Shown here piece after piece: positions 34,947-44,318 of a DNA stretch of 44,369 nt (position 1 is the stretch's first letter; each line of letters begins with the position of its first letter). The translations under genes were made by a program, and so were the position numbers. The stretch is from an uncultured Verrucomicrobiota bacterium (GTDB lineage: Bacteria > Verrucomicrobiota > Kiritimatiellia > RFP12 > UBA3636), in the NCBI GenBank assembly GCA_949285835.1, contig CASEAR010000008.1:1-44369 (forward strand), read 5' to 3'. Below the pieces are notes generated by a model. The model worked only from the letters and a program-made list of their open reading frames with translations, did no database searches and was not told the DNA's origin.

Positions 34947-36479
34947 TCACTGCACAAAAAGCTGGCTTGTAGGATACTTCGGGTCGGTGGTCACACGGAC
35001 GCCGATCTTTCTCAGGCCGTCGGCGTCCCCGGCCCCCATCATGTGCGTAAGATGCACCTCGCATCCGTTTAGTTCCGGCAGTTTGTTGATCGCCAATTCC
35101 GCCGCGTTGCTGTTCGCCGCGCAAATGCCAAGCGCAATGAGAAGCTCCGACACGTCAAGGCTGGAAGCCTTCTGATTGAATGTCGAAACTTTCATCTCCT
35201 TTATGGAACGTATATAGTTTGCCGGAAGCAGATGAAGCCAGTCAGGAATCCCTGCAATATGCTTGAGAGCGTTTATTACCATGCTTGAGGCCGCATGCAT
35301 GAGCGGAGAATTCTTCCCGGTGATGATCGTGCCGTCCCTGAGCTGGATCGCGGCGCCGCAGTAAATGTCGAGAAAGCCCTTATCTTTGTTGAGACGGGCT
35401 TCCTCCGCAGCCTTCCTCGCCGGCAGCACCACCGGACGGTCTTCGACTTTCATCCCCAGAACGCTGACCAGTTCCGCCGTTTTCTCATAGGTCTCCCGTC
35501 CGGCCCGTCCCGTAAGCACATCGCAGGAAGACTGCAGATGCCTCCGAAGTATTTCCTGCTCAGAAGCCCGCCGTACAATTTCATCATTGGAAATTGCCAA
35601 CCCTACGCAATTGACGCCCATGTCGGTGGGAGAACGGTACACACCGTCCCCCATAAGACGTGACAACAGCTTGTGAAGGATCGGGAACGCCTCCACATCA
35701 CGGTTGTAGTTCACTGCCGAAACCCCGTACGCGGCCATATGAAACGTGTCGATCTGATTTTTGTCAAGCAAATCAGCCGTGGCTGCTTCGTACGCCATGT
35801 TCACGGGATGATCAAGCGGCAGATTCCATACTGGGAAGGTCTCAAACTTCGCGTACCCGGCCCGGATACCCCTCTTGTTCTCATGGTAAAGCTGCGTCAG
35901 ACAGGTAGCAAATTTGCCGCTCATCGGCCCCGGAGCAATGACCGCCACCACCGGGCGTTCGGTCTTTATATACTCGTTGCGGCCGCATCCCTCCTCACTG
36001 AGAATTTTGTCTATATTATCCGGATAACCGGGGACAACGCTGTGAAAGACTACGTTTATACCGAAATTGCGGAGCTTGTTGGCAAAACCCTTCGCGACCT
36101 TCATGCGCGGCTCGTAACGCGTCATCACCACCGTCTTCGCAAGGACCCCCCACTCTCTGAGCCTGTCCAGAATACGGAGCACCTCGTTTTCGTATGTGGT
36201 GCCGAAGTCCGCACGGTACTTGGTATGTTCAATGTCGCCCGCATATATGCACACGAGCATCTCTATCTTATCTCCGAGCTTCCGCAGCATCCTGAGCTTA
36301 ACGTCCGGATCGAAGCCGGGAAGAACCCGCCCCGCGTGCATGTCCTGAAAAAGTTTTCCGCCTATTTCAAGATACAACTTTCCGAAGCGCTCCGCACGCT
36401 CCATGATTCTGGCGCTCTGGAGCTGTATGTACTTTGCGTTATCGAAGCCCAATATATCGTGTTTGTCGTGCGAGTGCAT
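34947..36479 (-). CDS. DUF1846 (UPF0371)-family protein
   Basis: A 510-residue protein matching the DUF1846 family: the opening LGFDNAKYIQLQSARI, FGKLYLEIGGKLFQD, VIAPGPMSGKFATCLTQLYHE and TDMGVN are all expected. The fold combines a P-loop-like N-terminal part (PGPMSGK) with a second domain. The biochemical role is not established. There is no signal peptide. It precedes the kinase stop by about 100 bases on the same strand. Confidence 0.9.
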   Translation of the reverse strand: MHSHDKHDILGFDNAKYIQLQSARIMERAERFGKLYLEIGGKLFQDMHAGRVLPGFDPDVKLRMLRKLGDKIEMLVCIYAGDIEHTKYRADFGTTYENEVLRILDRLREWGVLAKTVVMTRYEPRMKVAKGFANKLRNFGINVVFHSVVPGYPDNIDKILSEEGCGRNEYIKTERPVVAVIAPGPMSGKFATCLTQLYHENKRGIRAGYAKFETFPVWNLPLDHPVNMAYEAATADLLDKNQIDTFHMAAYGVSAVNYNRDVEAFPILHKLLSRLMGDGVYRSPTDMGVNCVGLAISNDEIVRRASEQEILRRHLQSSCDVLTGRAGRETYEKTAELVSVLGMKVEDRPVVLPARKAAEEARLNKDKGFLDIYCGAAIQLRDGTIITGKNSPLMHAASSMVINALKHIAGIPDWLHLLPANYIRSIKEMKVSTFNQKASSLDVSELLIALGICAANSNAAELAINKLPELNGCEVHLTHMMGAGDADGLRKIGVRVTTDPKYPTSQLFVQ

Positions 36480-36575
36480 TTGTAAAAGAATCCGCTTCTG
36501 TAAACAACCGCGAGACCGGCGTCCGTGCTCCTGTGCGCGGCGGCCGGTTCCAGTGCAGTACTCTGTCTGCTGCTA

Positions 36576-39416
36576 TTACTCAGTTTCGAAAAGAGACGGA
36601 AAATCAGAATCTTCAAGGATCGGAATTAGCTTGCGGGCATCCGATCTGAGCGCCGTGCGAGACTTCATCGCCATCTTGGCAAATTCCCTGGCCGCCTTTT
36701 CTGCGTCAGGCGCACCCTTGCCGTGTACGTAGAAGAATACCGCCGCATTGAACTGCTGCGTCCCTTTGTCGTTGTAACCGATGGGCCTGTTTTGATCGCG
36801 GGACGGTCCAAGTATTCCGTAAACAAGACGGCTCCAGTCGCCAAGGACGAGTTCTGAAACAGGGACTTCGCGCCCGGTGGCTATCAGCAGATTGTTCCCG
36901 TCCGGGGAAACCCCTGTGACATCCTGCCCGCGGAAACCCCGCCTCAGGCCAGTATTTTGGGAAAGGTCTTTGATCAGGAACTCCCGCAGCGAAATAAGCC
37001 CCTTGAAACGCTCAATTGTCCATTTGAGTTCTTCTTTGCCCTCAGGAGTACGCAGCTCCGGGATCATGCGTTCCATATCCGAAATCACTTTCGCATAGTC
37101 GAACTTGTCGATGTACTCTTCCTTTTCGCCGAGAACCTGCTTAACCCGGTTTGCCTCCTCTTCTCCGGCAGCCTTGCGTCTCGCCTCGGCGATACGCTCT
37201 TCGGAGGCCTTGCGTTCGTTTTCCGCGGCGATCTTGGCTTCCTCGGCAAGCCTGTTCCTCTCCTCGATGAACCGTTTGGCGAATCCGTCCAGCCGCACCA
37301 ATCCGCGCTGCATCTCCTTCAGCAGCTTGGCAGACTCCTCCGCGCGAAATTCAATGCCGGATATGGCTTCCTCACGCGCCGCATACAGCGCTTCGCGCTC
37401 CTTCAGCGCAGCGAGAACCTGCGCCGGGGAAGGTTTGCCGGAGAACGGATTAAATGCAGGGACTTCCTCCGAAGCGATGCTCTCACACTCTCTCAAATAG
37501 CGCCTTATCTTTCTGGCATGGACGTAAATGTACTCTTCCGCTTTTTTGTCGAGTTCCATGGCGCGCTTCTGCTCCGTTGAAAGCTCCTCCGCGGGTTCTG
37601 GAGCCTCTGCAGTCTGCGCCGCCGCATCAGGATTACCGGCGGACTGCGCCGCACCCGGCTCAGCCGCGGCCGTCTCAGCCGCATTTGTCTGTGAAGCACC
37701 TGCCATAAGAGCTTTCGCGAGCACCGCCACCTGCTCCGGCGTAGGCGAAGCCACGCCGGTGGCCTTCAGCGTCGCCTCCGCTTTCGTTATGAGCTCGACA
37801 GGGATCTGAACTTCCTTTTCCGCCTGCGCTCCTGCGCCGCCTTCGGCAGACGGTTCCGAGGATTCCGCCGCCGGTTCCGGAGGCGGTTCGAGATCCGGGA
37901 TCTTCACATGCAGATTCACTGCGCTCATGTATATTCTGTCCAGAGACGCGAAGACATTCGTCATGTCGCCGTCGCACCGCTTCATCCTGTCGAGTACAGT
38001 CGGAAGTTTTTCTTCCAGAGCAAAGAACTTGCCCTCCACATCTTTCAGCTGCTGTTCATTGCGCGCCGCCGTCTGAGCCGCGTCCCTTTTGCTCGTAAAC
38101 ATCATCAGAAGCCCGGCCACGCCGCCTAGTATCACAAGCAGGATCACAATTGAAAATGTGATAAACATTACCTTGGCGACGTTCACCTCTTTCCGGCGCT
38201 GCGGCTCCGGCGTAGAAGCAGACTCCTCTGAATTCGGAGTCTGCCCGGCCGGGGAAATCGATGGCATCGAAGCTGCAATCGTCATAGCACCCTTATGGAT
38301 GACAAGCTTCTTGCCCGATTTTTTCGAAAGAGGCTCAAACTCGCCTGTTTCGGTCTCGTATTGCGCGGTGCCGTTGCTGTTTACGGTGGTACGCCTTCCG
38401 ATGCCTAACTGCGGCCCCGCTTTGCGGGACTCAGGCACCTGCGCAAGATATGTCTTGATGTCGTTTATAAGCGAGTTGTAGTTCGGATACCGCATGAAAA
38501 GATCGTTGTACATCATGCGGCTTATGATGCGCGACACCTCGGGCTCCACATCGGGCCGTATCTGCTCAAGCGGCTTGGGAGGCCCTTTGAAACGCGCCTT
38601 TATTACGGCGACAGCGTCCTCCCCTTCATATGGAGGCTGGCCGGCAATGGCATGGTACAGCGTCGCACCCAGGCTGTAGATGTCGCTCCTGGCGCTGTTC
38701 TTCTTCTTCTGGACCTTTTCCGGGGCGATGTAGTACGGCGTGCCCCACAGCTCGTCAGACTGCCCCTGAGACGCCATGCTCGCAATGCCGAAGTCCACAA
38801 GCTTCGCCTGCATATTCTCGTCGAAGAGAATGTTGTCCGGCTTTATGTCACCATGAAACAAACCGGCTTCCTCCGCCGTCTTCAGCCCTTCCGCTATCTC
38901 CATCCCCACCCGGAGCACAAACGCCGGATCCAGCTTCATACCTGATGCAATCATGCTGTCCAGACTGCTGCCGCTCACATACTCCATCTCAAGATACGGC
39001 AGCCCCTTCTCCATACCGAAGGAGTAAATCTGCGCCACATGCGGATGATTGAGACGGGCCGCGCTCTGCGCTTCGTTGCGGAATATCTCAAAAAGCTCCG
39101 AATTGTCTCCCAGAGACTTTTTCATCACCTTTATGGCCACTTTGCGCCCGAGGTTGTCATCCTGGGCAAGGAATACGGTTCCCATCCCTCCGGAACCTAT
39201 CACCTTCAGCAGCGTAAAATGACCCAGCTTTGCCTGAACGGTGTTCAGCGCTCCGCATACAGGGCACTTTATCTCGGAAAACGACGGTATGCCGGATACG
39301 TCCATCTCAGTCTTGCAGGACTGACAGTTCATTTTCTCGACGGGATCCGTCTCCGCTATGGCTTCCGTCTCGGGAACCGGGACGGCGTCCTCCCGAATGT
39401 TTTCTTCTTCGCTCAT
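36576..39416 (-). CDS. Zinc-ribbon Ser/Thr protein kinase with large C-terminal extracytoplasmic region
   Basis: Membrane-anchored Hanks-type kinase of 946 aa. An N-terminal zinc ribbon uses Cys31, Cys34, Cys51 and Cys54. The kinase domain has the glycine loop GSGGMG (74-79), Lys96, the catalytic Asp190 in HGDIKPDN (Gly replaces the Arg of RD kinases), and DFG at 208-210. One transmembrane helix lies near residue 430. The rest has Ala/Pro-rich linkers, a Glu/Arg-rich coiled coil (about 690-790) and a small C-terminal domain. Substrates are unknown. The start is ATG 39416. Confidence 0.9.
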   Translation of the reverse strand: MSEEENIREDAVPVPETEAIAETDPVEKMNCQSCKTEMDVSGIPSFSEIKCPVCGALNTVQAKLGHFTLLKVIGSGGMGTVFLAQDDNLGRKVAIKVMKKSLGDNSELFEIFRNEAQSAARLNHPHVAQIYSFGMEKGLPYLEMEYVSGSSLDSMIASGMKLDPAFVLRVGMEIAEGLKTAEEAGLFHGDIKPDNILFDENMQAKLVDFGIASMASQGQSDELWGTPYYIAPEKVQKKKNSARSDIYSLGATLYHAIAGQPPYEGEDAVAVIKARFKGPPKPLEQIRPDVEPEVSRIISRMMYNDLFMRYPNYNSLINDIKTYLAQVPESRKAGPQLGIGRRTTVNSNGTAQYETETGEFEPLSKKSGKKLVIHKGAMTIAASMPSISPAGQTPNSEESASTPEPQRRKEVNVAKVMFITFSIVILLVILGGVAGLLMMFTSKRDAAQTAARNEQQLKDVEGKFFALEEKLPTVLDRMKRCDGDMTNVFASLDRIYMSAVNLHVKIPDLEPPPEPAAESSEPSAEGGAGAQAEKEVQIPVELITKAEATLKATGVASPTPEQVAVLAKALMAGASQTNAAETAAAEPGAAQSAGNPDAAAQTAEAPEPAEELSTEQKRAMELDKKAEEYIYVHARKIRRYLRECESIASEEVPAFNPFSGKPSPAQVLAALKEREALYAAREEAISGIEFRAEESAKLLKEMQRGLVRLDGFAKRFIEERNRLAEEAKIAAENERKASEERIAEARRKAAGEEEANRVKQVLGEKEEYIDKFDYAKVISDMERMIPELRTPEGKEELKWTIERFKGLISLREFLIKDLSQNTGLRRGFRGQDVTGVSPDGNNLLIATGREVPVSELVLGDWSRLVYGILGPSRDQNRPIGYNDKGTQQFNAAVFFYVHGKGAPDAEKAAREFAKMAMKSRTALRSDARKLIPILEDSDFPSLFETE

Positions 39417-39479
39417 TTTGGATCTCTCTGCGATAATTTGCCCCGCGCGCAGTCTCCGGACTTCGATGCCTGAAATGGT

Positions 39480-39531
39480 TTGACATCAGAAGCAAAATAT
39501 CGGAGTATACTTTCGATTTCCGTATCGAAAG
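39480..39531 (+). promoter_or_regulatory. Promoter and inverted repeat before lgt
   Basis: TTGACA at 39480-39485 and TATACT at 39506-39511 face lgt, although the 20-base spacer is longer than normal. A perfect 8-base inverted repeat, CTTTCGAT at 39510-39517 and ATCGAAAG at 39524-39531, begins at the -10 and covers the expected start point. It could be an operator or a leader hairpin. Confidence 0.45.
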
Positions 39532-39575
39532 CCTTCTGCGGCATTGCCTTCCTCAATCTTTATCACTGGTATTAT

Positions 39576-40385
39576 ATGCATCCTATACTGTTTCGTCTAG
39601 ACCCAATTGTTATACATACGTTCGGTTTCTGCATGGCTGCTGCCGTGCTTCTGGCCTACTGGGCACTCTTGAAAATGGGGAAAAGAACCGGCTTCAGCGA
39701 AAACAACGTCTCCGCCATGCTTACCATAATCATGCTCGCTGCGGTTGCGGGTGCGAGAGCCGGATACGTCTGGGAACATTGGGCCGAATTTTCGCAAAAA
39801 CCTCTGGAAATATTTATGCTGCAGCACGGCGGCCTCATGTTTTACGGAGGACTGATAGGCGCGTGGATTGCGGTTACGGGCTACGCCCTGATTACTCACA
39901 GAAGCGTGATGCAGGTTTACGACATCTCGGTTTCCGCGCTTCCCCTCGGCCATGCCATAGGCAGACTGGGATGCTTCTTCAACGGATGCTGTTACGGGCG
40001 TGTTTCAGACTGTTTTCTCGCCGTAACGTTCCCGCGCGGGTCTTTCCCGTGGGAGTCGCAGCTCTCCCGCGGCCTCATAGACTACTCCGCCCGGAGATCC
40101 CTGCCGGTTCTGCCGTCTCAGCTTTTTGAAGCCGTACTGGATCTCATCCTTTTTGCCGTCCTCTTCCGTTCTTACGGACGCCCCGGAAGACGCGCAGGCA
40201 TGCAGGTAGCCGTATACGCCCTCTCCTACTCCGCAATTCGTTTCATTGTGGAGATGACGCGCGACGATGAGCGCTTCCACATCGGCTCGATTTCAATCGG
40301 GCAGCTGATCAGCCTAGGCATATTTGCATTCGGCGCGGCAGTGCTTGTGTTCGTCCTCTGCCGCAGGCCGTCACGGACATATTGA
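39576..40385 (+). CDS. lgt: Prolipoprotein diacylglyceryl transferase
   Basis: Inner-membrane enzyme that transfers a diacylglyceryl group from phosphatidylglycerol to the lipobox cysteine of prolipoproteins. It has about seven transmembrane segments, with the Lgt motifs HGGLMFYGGLIGAW near residue 88 and GRLGCFFNGCCYG near 129-141. Length 269 aa from ATG 39576; the upstream open frame from 39480 adds nothing recognisable and covers the promoter. No good ribosome site is visible. Its substrates in this window are the lipoproteins at 10055 and 14836. Confidence 0.93.
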   Translation: MHPILFRLDPIVIHTFGFCMAAAVLLAYWALLKMGKRTGFSENNVSAMLTIIMLAAVAGARAGYVWEHWAEFSQKPLEIFMLQHGGLMFYGGLIGAWIAVTGYALITHRSVMQVYDISVSALPLGHAIGRLGCFFNGCCYGRVSDCFLAVTFPRGSFPWESQLSRGLIDYSARRSLPVLPSQLFEAVLDLILFAVLFRSYGRPGRRAGMQVAVYALSYSAIRFIVEMTRDDERFHIGSISIGQLISLGIFAFGAAVLVFVLCRRPSRTY

Positions 40386-40772
40386 CGGCGGTGAACGCCG
40401 CGGCATATTGTGCAGAACCCGGCATAAAACACCGAAAATCCGAGTTCGCATCCTTTCTTTTCAAAAACCCTTCATCCAGTTCCGGCGTCTCCTGCCGGGC
40501 GCTGCATCCGGCGAATGGAACCGCGGATGCGCTTCCTGCGCTCTGTATCTGAAAAGACTCCGCATGATACCTGCCAGAGCCCGGCTACCGCCTGAGCAAA
40601 AAACGGGATACAAAGCTACCGGGAAGGTCGCTCAGGGACAGCAACTGCCATCCAGCGGTGGCAGACGCGTTTCTTCTGTCTTCCACGCCCCTGCAGACGC
40701 GGACTTAATTTAGCGCCGCCGGGTGACGCGCGGTTCCACGCCGCCCGCGGGGCTTTATTCGCGCTCAGACGT
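40386..40772. other. 387-base gap without a convincing gene; some structured sequence
   Basis: An open frame of 129 codons (40324-40713) overlaps lgt and has no domain or codon signature, so I do not call it. The interval contains inverted repeats: CCTGAGC (about 40591-40597) with GCTCAGG (about 40630-40636), and CTGCCA with TGGCAG at 40647-40666 around an 8-base loop. A partial match of CCGGCTACCG and CTACCGGG lies between them. It may hold a small RNA, or only a decayed gene. No RNA family is recognised. Confidence 0.35.
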
Positions 40773-41915
40773 TCATTTCGGCTGCGGACATGCCGCTTCG
40801 GCGATTTCCTTCATCACCGGCATTTTGTCAATCATCCGCTCTCCGAGCGCAAGCTGCGCTTTCGCCCGCTGAAGATTATGCTCCGGGAACTTCGTGCGGA
40901 AATACGTGTCGCCGGACAAATAGTCCGTCAGGAAACGCACAGCCACTTCCAGCGTCATTGCCACCGCGCCGTCAGGGAGCGTCAGTATCTCCTCCCTGGT
41001 GAGCGCACCGTCCGCACCCGAAACGTATCCGGTCACAATGCTCTCGAACATGTCAAGCCTGACCGAAATTCTGGAGGTGTCAGGTTCATCTTCGGGAGAA
41101 TCGCTGCAAATGCTCCGCGCCAAATCCCCGAAGTCATGCCCCGCCAGCCCGGGCATGCACGTGTCAAGGTCTATGACGCAGACCGGATGGAAATCGGACG
41201 CATCGAGAAGCACGTTTGAAAGCTTCGCGTCATTGTGTACCGTGCGCTCCGGTATTTCGCCGTTTTCAGACGCAGCCTGCAGCTTTGTCGCAAACTTCTC
41301 AAGCTCCAGCAGATGCCCGTAAACTCCGCGGCATGAATCAAGCCGCCCGCAGACGTCTTTCGATGCCGCGTCCCTGAGCGCGGCAAACCTGCCCCTGGTG
41401 TCATGGAACCCGGCGATCGTTTCATTGAGGCGCGGCCCATTCATGCCTGCAAGCATGTTCTGAAATTTCCCGAAAGCGAACCCGGCCGAATACGCCTCCG
41501 CATTCGTCTCCGCCACCAGCTTGCCGACGGCGTTCCCGATGTACCTGTACATCCTCCAGAACCCAAGCTTTTCAGACTTGAACGCATATTCGCCGGATAC
41601 GGTTCTGATAAAATGCAGGTAACACCTTTCAACGTCAGGGCCGCCCGACTTCCTTGCTGCCCGTGCCATCTGTTCGGACACCCTGATCACGTTCTGCATC
41701 AAGCCGTCAAGATCGCGGAAGACCTCCCCGTTCATGTACTGAAGCACAAACCTGACGCAGCAGCCGCCGCGGTCGGAACAATCGACAAAATAAGTCCTGT
41801 TTATGTGGCCGGCGAACCACTGCTCTATACCGGACACTTCAGCCCCCGGAAGGAACTGAGATACGACGTACGTAATGACGTCAGCCGAATCCGTCAATTT
41901 GTTGTGTATCTTCAC
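40773..41915 (-). CDS. N-acetylhexosamine 1-kinase-like phosphotransferase (NahK-type)
   Basis: Aminoglycoside-phosphotransferase-fold kinase of 380 aa. The catalytic HNDAKLSNVLLD and metal-binding VIDLDTCMPG blocks (about residues 228-257) match NahK-like sugar kinases, which phosphorylate GlcNAc or GalNAc at C1 with ATP. FAGHINRTYFV lies near the N-terminus. It starts at GTG 41915 with GGAG seven bases upstream, about 70 bases after prfA on the same strand. The actual sugar is not certain. Confidence 0.8.
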   Translation of the reverse strand: MKIHNKLTDSADVITYVVSQFLPGAEVSGIEQWFAGHINRTYFVDCSDRGGCCVRFVLQYMNGEVFRDLDGLMQNVIRVSEQMARAARKSGGPDVERCYLHFIRTVSGEYAFKSEKLGFWRMYRYIGNAVGKLVAETNAEAYSAGFAFGKFQNMLAGMNGPRLNETIAGFHDTRGRFAALRDAASKDVCGRLDSCRGVYGHLLELEKFATKLQAASENGEIPERTVHNDAKLSNVLLDASDFHPVCVIDLDTCMPGLAGHDFGDLARSICSDSPEDEPDTSRISVRLDMFESIVTGYVSGADGALTREEILTLPDGAVAMTLEVAVRFLTDYLSGDTYFRTKFPEHNLQRAKAQLALGERMIDKMPVMKEIAEAACPQPK

Positions 41916-41984
41916 GAGTAAACTCCATTCTCAGGCATATGAAATTTTCAGCGTGGAACGCTGTCCCGCTGCCTCCGGCGCCGC

Positions 41985-43085
41985 TCAGCTGCCGGAGGCG
42001 ACGCGCCCCAGTTCCGCCGCAAGCCGCAGTTCCGCATTCGAGTCCGCCAGAGCCGCAATAAGCTCGTCCATCATCCCCTCCATTATACGGTCGAGACTGT
42101 ATAGCGTAAGATTTATTCTGTGATCGGTAAGCCTGTTCTGTGGGAAGTTGTACGTCCGTATGCGTTCGCTCCTGTCGCCGGAGCCGATCATAATTCTTCT
42201 CACAGCGCCCACGCGCTGCTCTTCCCGGGTGCGGTTCAAATCAAGTAGGCGGGTTCTGAGCGCGGCCATGCACTTTTCCTTGTTCTGGTGCTGCGACCTT
42301 TCGTCCTGACTTTGGACGACGATCCCCGTCGGTATGTGCGTTATGCGCACGGCGGAATCGGTTTTGTTGACGTGCTGTCCTCCCGCGCCGCCGGACCGGA
42401 AGTAGTCTATCCGCAAATCCTGGGGGTCTATGACGAGAGAGTCATCCTCATCGGCCTGCGGGAACACCGCCACCGTCGCCGCCGAAGTGTGTATGCGCCC
42501 CTGCGACTCTGTTTCAGGCACGCGCTGCACACGGTGCCCCCCGCCCTCATACCTCAGCGCGGCGTATGAGCCTTCGCCTTCAACTGCGAAGACGATCTCC
42601 TTGTAGCCGCCCAGCTCGTTGGGACTTGCGTCCACGGGCGTTACCTTCCATCCGCGCGACTCCGCGAAACGCGAATACATTCTGAAAAGGTCCCCCGCAA
42701 ATATCGCGGCTTCGTCTCCGCCGGTACCCGCCCGTATTTCAAGCATTGCGTCGCGTCTTTCATCGGGATCAGGAGGAAGCAGAGCTATGGAGAGCGCCCT
42801 TTCCGCAGCGGGGATGCGGCCGGTACACGCTTCCAGTTCTTCGGCGGCAAGAGCCCTGAACTCTTCGTCCGCCGATTCATCCTCCATGACAGCTCTCGCC
42901 TCGTCCGCGGCGTCCACAAGCCGGAAATACTCGCCGGCCTTCTGCTCGAGCTTTCTCAGCGAAGAATGCTCGCGCACCAGAGCGCGGTACTTCTTCTGGT
43001 CGGACGCAGCCGCCGGATCGGACAGCTCCTTCTCAACCTCCCGCAGCCGCAGAAGAATGTTACCAACCTGTTCCTTTTCGATCAT
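41985..43085 (-). CDS. prfA: Peptide chain release factor 1
   Basis: Class I release factor that terminates translation at UAA and UAG. The GGQ catalytic motif lies in [14 protein letters not shown] near residue 233, and the codon-reading PXT motif appears as PET in [17 protein letters not shown] near 187. The length of 366 aa is normal. All parts look intact, so UAG should be read as stop here. This matters because two genes in this window are cut by TAG. It is preceded on the strand by the rpmE terminator and has a weak ribosome site. Confidence 0.97.
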   Translation of the reverse strand: MIEKEQVGNILLRLREVEKELSDPAAASDQKKYRALVREHSSLRKLEQKAGEYFRLVDAADEARAVMEDESADEEFRALAAEELEACTGRIPAAERALSIALLPPDPDERRDAMLEIRAGTGGDEAAIFAGDLFRMYSRFAESRGWKVTPVDASPNELGGYKEIVFAVEGEGSYAALRYEGGGHRVQRVPETESQGRIHTSAATVAVFPQADEDDSLVIDPQDLRIDYFRSGGAGGQHVNKTDSAVRITHIPTGIVVQSQDERSQHQNKEKCMAALRTRLLDLNRTREEQRVGAVRRIMIGSGDRSERIRTYNFPQNRLTDHRINLTLYSLDRIMEGMMDELIAALADSNAELRLAAELGRVASGS

Positions 43086-43112
43086 ATCCGGCGATTAGTG
43101 ACTGGCATAAAT

Positions 43113-43149
43113 AAAAAAACAGCGGCGTCCGCTCATCCGCAGACGCCGC
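43113..43149 (-). terminator. Rho-independent terminator after rpmE
   Basis: Read on the minus strand: GCGGCGTC (43149-43142) pairs perfectly with GACGCCGC (43129-43122) across a 12-base loop and is followed by TGTTTTTTT. It ends the ribosomal protein transcript and limits read-through into prfA. Confidence 0.85.
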
Positions 43150-43172
43150 CCGTCATAGCGTGACGGCCCATC

Positions 43173-43376
43173 TTACTTCTTCTTGCCGTAGCGGCGGTTG
43201 AAGGAGTCGATTCTTCCCTCTGTATCGATGAACGTCTGCTGCCCGGTGTAGTACGGGTGACATGCGGAACATGTGTTCACGTGCATGTCCTTTACTGTGG
43301 AATTCGTCTCCAGGACATTGCCGCAGGAACACGTCACCTTGGCCGGACCGTATTCAGGATGTATATTCTTCTTCAT
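43173..43376 (-). CDS. rpmE: 50S ribosomal protein L31 (zinc-binding form)
   Basis: 67-residue protein. It starts [10 protein letters not shown] and has two cysteine pairs (CSC and CSAC), the zinc-binding C+ type rather than the zinc-free paralogue. It ends NRRYGKKK. It lies 29 bases downstream of rplT on the same strand, and a terminator follows its stop. Confidence 0.95.
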   Translation of the reverse strand: MKKNIHPEYGPAKVTCSCGNVLETNSTVKDMHVNTCSACHPYYTGQQTFIDTEGRIDSFNRRYGKKK

Positions 43377-43405
43377 GGTAAAAAACTCCGTGATCTGGCT
43401 GAAAT

Positions 43406-43762
43406 TCAGCCTATGCAGGCCCTCGCCTGCTCGACGAGTGCGGAAAAGGCCGCCGGATCGTTGATGGCGATCTCCGAAAGCATCTTCCGGTTGAGTTTAA
43501 TCCCCGCTTTGGTAAGCCCTTCCATAAACCGGCTGTAGGTTATTCCGTTCGCGCGGGCCGCGGCGTTGATGCGCACGATCCACAGGCTGCGGAAATCGCG
43601 CTTGCGCAGTTTGCGGTGCTCCGTGGCCATAACCATGGCCCTGTCCACCGCCTCGGTCGCCACTCTGAAAGTCTTGCTTCTGTTGCCCCTGAACCCGCGA
43701 GCAAGCTCAAGCCTGCGACGGCGGCGTTCTCTTGAAGCCGGAGCATTTGTTGCCCTTGACAT
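43406..43762 (-). CDS. rplT: 50S ribosomal protein L20
   Basis: 118-residue protein, the usual length. The [28 protein letters not shown] and [17 protein letters not shown] blocks match L20, which is needed early in 50S assembly and represses its own operon in E. coli. AGGAGG stands ten bases before the ATG. It follows rpmI by 46 bases; the initiation factor gene infC, usual neighbour of rpmI, is absent here. Confidence 0.97.
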   Translation of the reverse strand: MSRATNAPASRERRRRRLELARGFRGNRSKTFRVATEAVDRAMVMATEHRKLRKRDFRSLWIVRINAAARANGITYSRFMEGLTKAGIKLNRKMLSEIAINDPAAFSALVEQARACIG

Positions 43763-43808
43763 GTTTCGTTCTCCTCCTGATTTTCGCTCTATGTTTTTTT
43801 ACGCCGTC

Positions 43809-44003
43809 TTAGGACGCGAGCATACTCTTGATGCGCTTCTGCTCCGCGGGGGCGAGCACCGCCGTTCCCCGGAGATTGCGTTTGCGTTTGCGAGACTTTG
43901 CAGCCGCCAGATGGCGCTTGCCGGCGCGGGAGGAGAGAACCTTTCCGGTCGCCGTTACCTTGCAGCGTTTGGACGCCGCCTTATGTGTCTTTTTCTTCAG
44001 CAT
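43809..44003 (-). CDS. rpmI: 50S ribosomal protein L35
   Basis: 64-residue basic protein starting MLKKKTHKAASKRCKV, with the expected AGKRHLAAAKSRKRKRNL core. I choose ATG 44003, with CGGGGT shortly before it; an in-frame extension to 44108 lacks homology. Forms a unit with rplT and rpmE, behind a tRNA-Ala gene. The 215 bases up to the tRNA show no gene. Confidence 0.95.
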   Translation of the reverse strand: MLKKKTHKAASKRCKVTATGKVLSSRAGKRHLAAAKSRKRKRNLRGTAVLAPAEQKRIKSMLAS

Positions 44004-44218
44004 TGTGTTACCCCGTTTTGCGGACGCTCCTGCACGGGCGCCCGGTTGTCTGTGCGTCCCGCATATACTCTTGAAGCGGCGCATACGCGGCCGCTCCACA
44101 CCCGACACCTGATTTTTCCATTCCCTGCTTCGCCTTCGGACGTACGTGGCGGGCGTCCGGACGTGACAAGCCGTCTATCGCTCGAGGGAAACCCAGCGGC
44201 GGGACCTTTTCACCGGAA

Positions 44219-44294
44219 TGGTGGAGCGAAGGGGATTCGAACCCCTGACCCCCACGTTGCGAACGTGATGCTCTACCAACTGAGCTACCGCCCC
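44219..44294 (-). tRNA. tRNA-Ala (anticodon CGC), CCA encoded
   Basis: The acceptor stem begins GGGGCGG and pairs with TCGCTCC. The D arm is TAGCTCAGTTGGTAGAGCA. The anticodon stem TCACG/CGTGG encloses the loop TTCGCAA, giving anticodon CGC, which reads GCG (Ala). The T arm contains GGTTCGAATCC. Discriminator A and the CCA end (44221-44219) are encoded. Length 76 nt is standard. Confidence 0.96.
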
Positions 44295-44318
44295 TTCCGG
44301 ATATGCGAAAACACGGGG

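Noticed and set aside
36576-39416. Pseudokinase because of HGD in place of HRD
   Set aside because: The catalytic Lys, Asp and DFG residues are all present; loss of the Arg only removes the RD-type control.
40324-40713. 129-codon open frame after lgt
   Set aside because: Overlaps the lgt end, has no ribosome site, no domain, and a random-looking composition.
44004-44108. Extended N-terminus of rpmI to 44108
   Set aside because: L35 starts MLKKKTHK in the family; the extra 35 residues have no counterpart.
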